From Doryteuthis pealeii (Eukaryota; Mollusca; Cephalopoda; Myopsida; Loliginidae), in NCBI GenBank assembly GCA_023376005.1, contig CM042160.1, positions 83,959,729-84,023,728 of the forward strand: a DNA stretch of 64,000 nucleotides. Reading direction: 5' to 3'. The notes beneath the pieces were generated by a model that made no database searches, was not told the origin of the DNA, and was given only the letters and a program-made list of their open reading frames with translations. Below, piece after piece: positions 23,286 to 64,000 of this stretch; the stretch's first letter is position 1, and each line of letters begins with the position of its first letter. The translations under genes and the position numbers were made by a program.

Positions 23286-23811
23286 ATTTGTATGCTGTAT
23301 CAATGCTCAATAAAGACTGAGGATGTTTCACTCAATGTGAGACGAAATATTCCACTAAATTCACTGCTTATTTGTGTTGTTTTTGTCCACACTTTTCCCT
23401 CTATTCTCAACCACATTTTGTCGGATTTATTCAAATCATCCTATCCTCATTTTGTGGTTTTTACAAAGTTAGATCAAGTGAGAGCATCTTCATGGGTTTG
23501 TTGGGAGTTGTGTGCACATCGTGAGGGGACGTCAAAATGATATTAACCCTCAACTTCATAAATATTTGGACAAGGAATAGAAGACACTTCAATTCAAGCC
23601 AATTTTTTTTTAAATGAAAACAATATTGCACCAATAACGAACGAAACAATCTGGATGATGTTGATGCTGATGCTGATGATATCAACTTTGTAATATCATC
23701 CCCAACTTGTACTCGAACCTCTTCTTTCAGTAATAAATATCGTAGAACTCTATATGCACTTGTTTTTCAATAAAGTAGCGTCATTCTACGAAATGTTTTA
23801 TATATCATCGT

Positions 23812-23852
23812 TTTATTTTAATTGTTTTTTTTTTATTTCTATTTTTTTTATT
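23812..23852 (-). promoter_or_regulatory. Candidate polyadenylation signals of the chitin synthase gene
   Basis: On the minus strand AATAAA hexamers occur at 23847-23852, 23832-23837 and 23812-23817, within 60 nt after the stop codon. The stretch is A-rich, so some may be fortuitous; the true cleavage site cannot be fixed from sequence alone. Confidence 0.3.
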
Positions 23853-23870
23853 ATTAAATCCTTTTCTCTC

Positions 23871-60549
<36,679 letters not shown>

Positions 60550-60784
60550 CTGAAGAAAAAAGAAAGAAAAATACGACAATTAATCAAGCGGTTCTCTTAT
60601 GTATTCATCCGCCCTAAATCCAACCCCTCCTCACAGTGGTAAGGTGGTGACAACGTGGTAATGTCAGAGCTATTTCGCCCGGAACTCAAGTTTCTGGTAG
60701 AGCCTCCCAAGGTAGATTGGTCTGTCACCCTGTGGTTTTAGGGCCACAACCTGCCTAAAGGGGCTCTGATGAAAATCCAAAAGG

Positions 60785-61160
60785 TTGTTTCCATTATCAT
60801 GATAATATCAAATACTAAATAATAATATTGAATGATAATCTAATAAGATTAAATAATAAATGAATGACATCAAATTAAGATAATAATATTAAATAATAAG
60901 TTATGAATAATATTAAATAGTACATTAATAATATTAGATAATAATGGATAATAATATCAAATTAAGAAAATAATATTAGATATTAAATAATAAATAATAT
61001 CACATAATAAATTAATAATATTTGATAATAAATGATAATAGTATTAAACTAAGATAATAATATTAGATTTTAAATAATAAATAATATTAGATAATGAATT
61101 AATAGCATTGAATAATAAATGATAATAATATTAGATTATTATTATTATAATATTAAATGA
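60785..61160. repeat. Degenerate TAATAATATTAAATAATAAATGA region
   Basis: About 375 bp of imperfect AAT-rich repeats with recurrent ATAATATTAGATAATAAAT phrases. Confidence 0.8.
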
Positions 61161-61164
61161 TAAA

Positions 61165-61412
61165 TAAAAGTCGGGGCGGCCTAATGTCGGTATCAGCCAG
61201 ACGACGAGTGAGTCTATCCCACTTTCACTAGCACTAGACCAAGGAGATTATTTTTGCATCTGAGGTGGAGTGCCACACCTACCATCAGCTCCTCACTTTA
61301 CCGTACAGATCCCTGTGCTACTCATACGCTGAGTTTGCGAGGGCCGGTATCGAACCAGGAACCTTGTGATTCCTAGCCGAACACTCTACTGATTGCGCTA
61401 AACCGACCCTTT
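61165..61412 (-). mobile_element. tRNA-derived SINE, family A, full length
   Basis: The minus strand has TTTAGCGCAATCAGTAGAGT, TTCGATACCGGCCCTCGCAA and CACAGGGATCTGTACGGTAA. Confidence 0.85.
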
Positions 61413-61451
61413 ACATGATAAATGATATTAGGTAATGAATTGATAATATTA

Positions 61452-61532
61452 AGTAAAGTCATCGGGGAGGCCTAATGTTGGTGTCAGCCAGAAAGCGAGG
61501 GAGTCTATCCCCTTTTCACTAGCGCTAGATCA
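61452..61532 (-). mobile_element. tRNA-derived SINE, family A, 3' part
   Basis: AAAGTCATCGGGGAGGCCTA and CCCCTTTTCACTAGCGCTAG. Confidence 0.7.
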
Positions 61533-61564
61533 ATAATATTGAATTATTGAAAGCATTTCTCTAT

Positions 61565-62008
61565 CTGCTCCACTTAGGTCCTTATTTAGGCTAGACGTGC
61601 GGTCGGGGGGGGGGGGCTCTCCGACCAATCGGCTAGTCACGCCAAGCCCTGGCACCTATATAATTGCCCCAACCCTATTGCCCTCATGGCAAAACCCAAC
61701 CCTTTTTATCATATGTGCTAGAAGGTGGTGGCTGATGGTCTACATGTCCTGGGAATGACGTTAAACTCTATCTGATGGCGAGGTTCCATTTTTGGAGGTC
61801 TGGGGAATGTGGAGCGCCCCTTTATCACCATTGCTCCCTGGTCCACTGTTAGGGTCCCATCTATGGGTTAAATAGAAAAATGTGTTTATAAAAAAAATCA
61901 GTATCCACTTAAGAATGAATTTATTTCAAAATTTTGTTGGCATCAAATGACCAACTGAGGTTGATATGCCGTAAAACAAACCAAACCAAACCAAACTAAA
62001 CAATCTAT
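61565..62008 (+). mobile_element. Repeat family D, 5'-truncated
   Basis: CACTTAGGTCCTTATTTAGG to the tail GGTTGATATGCCGTAAAACA with (CCAAA)n. Confidence 0.75.
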
Positions 62009-62161
62009 CTGCTAGCCTATCATGTGACTTTTTGCATGGAAATTGTAGGCGTACCAGTTGACCTGTGCCTATCCCTTGGCCAACTATTCACACGCACAAA
62101 GTTAGTATCTCGTGTATGACCCCGCTAATATTAGGCTAAAATGTTGGTCTCACAACGCAGC

Positions 62162-62678
62162 ATGATACGTATATCTATATATTAATACTCGTGTTCCTTA
62201 ATTGTAAAACCGTTAACATTTTGCAACATCCTCTAGTTAAAAATGAGACCGTCCAAATCGTCCTAGTGAAACAAAAATGCAAATCATGATTATCTGGTGT
62301 TGCTTATCAGCCGAATTCTTATTTCGTATGAGTGTCATCACCTCAGCTAAATAATGGACCATTCCGTTTTTATTATAAAGAAAGAAAAGGACATGCTACA
62401 CAGAAAAAATATAAGAAAGAAAGAAAGAAAGAAAGAGGGAAGGAAAGTGAGTATGGGGATAAAGGGGGTGAGCGCGTGGAAGCGATAACGCTAATTTGTT
62501 TCAATCAAACATAATGAAAAGTTGAAAAGAAGTAAAGAAAGGGAAAAAAAGAGTGAGGGAGAGTTAAATCAAGACTATTATACTTTTTTACATATTGACC
62601 TATTTAGCAATAGCTCTTAAGTAAACATATAGAATGTTGTCATAATTAAATTATCCTACTGTAGTATATCCACAGGTC
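62162..62678 (+). mobile_element. Helentron-like element, family H1
   Basis: TATATTAATACTCGTGTTCC to CTGTAGTATATCCACAGGTC. The best-preserved 5' end. Confidence 0.55.
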
Positions 62679-62714
62679 ATACTTATGTGGTAATATTTTG
62701 TGATCAACATTAAC

Positions 62715-62715
<1 letters not shown>

Positions 62716-62756
<41 letters not shown>

Positions 62757-62757
62757 G
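62716..62757. repeat. (AAT)n microsatellite at the 5' edge of a Dong-like LINE
   Basis: Fourteen units. Confidence 0.95.
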
Positions 62758-63022
62758 TTATGGAATATGAAAGTGAAGGTGATACCAATTATAGATGGTG
62801 ATACCAATTATAGTTGGTGCACTTGGAACAGTCCCAAAAGGATTGGAAAAGGGTCTGGAATGTTTGGAAATCAGAGGAAGGGTTGAAACCATTCAGAACA
62901 CTGCACTGTTGCAATCTGCCAGAATACTCAGAAGAGTCCTGGAGACCTGAGGAGACTTGCTGTCACTCAGACTCCAGTGAAAGACCATCAGCTAATGCTG
63001 ATGTGAAAACTCAAAAGGAGTA

Positions 63023-63024
<2 letters not shown>
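62758..63024 (+). pseudogene. Dong/R4-type LINE, 3'-terminal 267 bp, between TAA repeats
   Basis: Same sequence as 34990-35228: AAAGGATTGGAAAAGGGTCT, CAGACTCCAGTGAAAGACC, ending AACTCAAAAGGAGTAA straight into (TAA)n. A short internal duplication (GGTGATACCAATTATAG twice) is at 62779-62812. 5'-truncated; non-functional. Confidence 0.85.
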
Positions 63025-63068
<44 letters not shown>

Positions 63069-63100
63069 TGAAAACTCAAAAGGAGTAAATAATAATAATA
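63024..63100. repeat. (TAA)n microsatellite with a duplicated LINE 3' end
   Basis: (TAA)n to 63066; GTGAAAACTCAAAAGGAGTA then recurs at 63067-63087, followed by more TAA. The repeat unit thus includes the LINE terminus. Confidence 0.9.
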
Positions 63101-63137
63101 ATATAACGATAAATCAATAGTCTTTAATTAAGATATT

Positions 63138-63162
63138 GTAGTAGTAGTAGTAGTAGTAGTAC
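63138..63162. repeat. (TAG)n microsatellite
   Basis: Simple repeat. Confidence 0.9.
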
Positions 63163-63190
63163 TGCTGACAATTATTTTATTATCTATTTA

Positions 63191-63357
63191 TTTCAGTATG
63201 TTTATATCCATGTCAATCTGTTTATATCTCATTGTGGTCATATCTATCATACCTATGACGTCGATAGGATGTATCTATTTCAATGTGTTTATGTCCATCC
63301 CAATCTGTTTATATCTATCTCATTTTGATCATATCAGGCATACCTATGACGCAGACT
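63191..63357. repeat. ~88-bp tandem duplication
   Basis: CAATCTGTTTATATCT and CATACCTATGACG recur once each. Confidence 0.7.
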
Positions 63358-63411
63358 GGTTAACTAATTACGTGAGATAACAACAAACATCAATTAAAAA
63401 ACAATTAATAA

Positions 63412-63414
<3 letters not shown>

Positions 63415-63469
<55 letters not shown>
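63415..63469. repeat. (TA)n microsatellite
   Basis: Simple repeat. Confidence 0.95.
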
Positions 63470-63472
<3 letters not shown>

Positions 63473-64000
63473 GCAATTTCATGTCAAATCATCAGAAAAA
63501 AAATGAAATTGTCACCCACCCCCTTCAATTGTTGACTAGGTTGGAATTAGACAATCCCCCAAATTTGAGCTTCCAATTCGAAAAATTCGCCGAGTTATGT
63601 CGATTTTAAACTCGAAAAATTTGAGGAGGGGTGAGAAAATTAGCGTCATTTTGTCATCTATTTCTGTCTATAAAATGGGTTCGAGAGCTCCTCTACTTCT
63701 AAAAATTGGCTTCTAGAAGCTTTTGCCCTGAGGAATCGAAAAATCTTATCAAAATAGGCATAAAATTAACCCTTTTAAAGTTATTAAGGATTTCTGATTT
63801 TTTCAATGCGAGATCAACAAGTGAAAAAATCACAATGTGGCACTACATATAATTTTCTTTTCCTTTAAATTATTATTCTACATATATTGGACATTATTTG
63901 TACCAAAAATGGAGTTTGGTTTTTGCTTACAAGCGAAGTTACAACATCAGTTAAGATTTGGCACTTTTACGTACAGCCATTCAATAAGCACAATATGGAG
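63470..64000. other. Unassigned segment at the window end
   Basis: Begins GGGCAATTTCATGTCAAATC right after (TA)n, with CGAAAAATTCGCCGAGTTAT and AAACTCGAAAAATTTGAG. It looks like the edge of a dispersed element, but no second copy is in the window. Confidence 0.35.

Larger units (their letters stand above)
22748..23420. mobile_element. Foldback element with ~130-bp inverted arms
   Basis: Left arm: TTGTGGTTGAGAATAGAGGA, GTGGAATATTTCGTCCCACA. Right arm is its inverse: TGTGAGACGAAATATTCCAC, CCTCTATTCTCAACCACATT. The interior holds a smaller hairpin (22897-22990) and a family-E copy (23080-23285). No transposase. Confidence 0.85.

Noticed and set aside
60550..64000. Search for the next upstream chitin synthase exon
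   Set aside because: No minus-strand segment with the expected GHW-type sequence and a donor was found; the region is repeats, so the exon must lie beyond the window.

Overview
This is animal nuclear DNA: AT-rich, full of microsatellites, minisatellites and short interspersed repeats, with protein-coding sequence only as small exons bounded by GT/AG splice sites. The one host gene I can support is a chitin synthase (CHS) on the minus strand. I assembled 14 consecutive exons (60549 down to 23871) whose splice phases all agree. They total 2106 nt and encode the C-terminal 701 residues plus stop; the 5' exons lie beyond base 64000. A chitin synthase of this form, together with the repeat content, points to a lophotrochozoan, most likely a mollusc. 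That taxonomic call is inference and only moderately secure.

The CHS fragment reads, from N to C: EDRW and QRRRW catalytic-core motifs, a bundle of membrane helices, SWGTRE, an acidic linker, two consecutive SAM-like domains (exons 8-9 and 10-11), an FW..L segment, two more membrane helices and a basic cytoplasmic tail.

Layout: 1-23.8 kb is intergenic DNA downstream of the gene. It holds Helentron-like elements (one carrying an 11-copy 50-bp minisatellite), degraded LINE fragments, an ~87-bp satellite inside a transposon-like end, GAA, CT and GT tracts, nested SINEs and long foldback elements. 23.87-60.55 kb is the gene, whose introns of 0.5-8.3 kb are packed with repeats: tRNA-headed SINEs, 5S-rRNA-headed SINEs, two solo LTRs with 4-bp target duplications, a Dong/R4-type LINE, an ~88-bp satellite of about 16 copies, and many foldback elements beside (TA)n tracts. 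60.55-64 kb is again repeat-rich and lies in an upstream intron or upstream of the gene.

The most informative observations are: (1) the tandem SAM domains in the chitin synthase; (2) a 5S-rRNA-derived SINE family and an unrelated ~0.5-kb SINE-like family sharing one 3' hairpin tail, found about 25 times; (3) nested insertions whose target duplications (11, 8, 16, 4 and 4 bp) fix element ends precisely; (4) a foldback element carrying telomere-like CCCTAA repeats. I see no bacterial-type system, CRISPR array or operon. Apparent long ORFs in the CT, GA, TA and CA tracts are simple-repeat artefacts.
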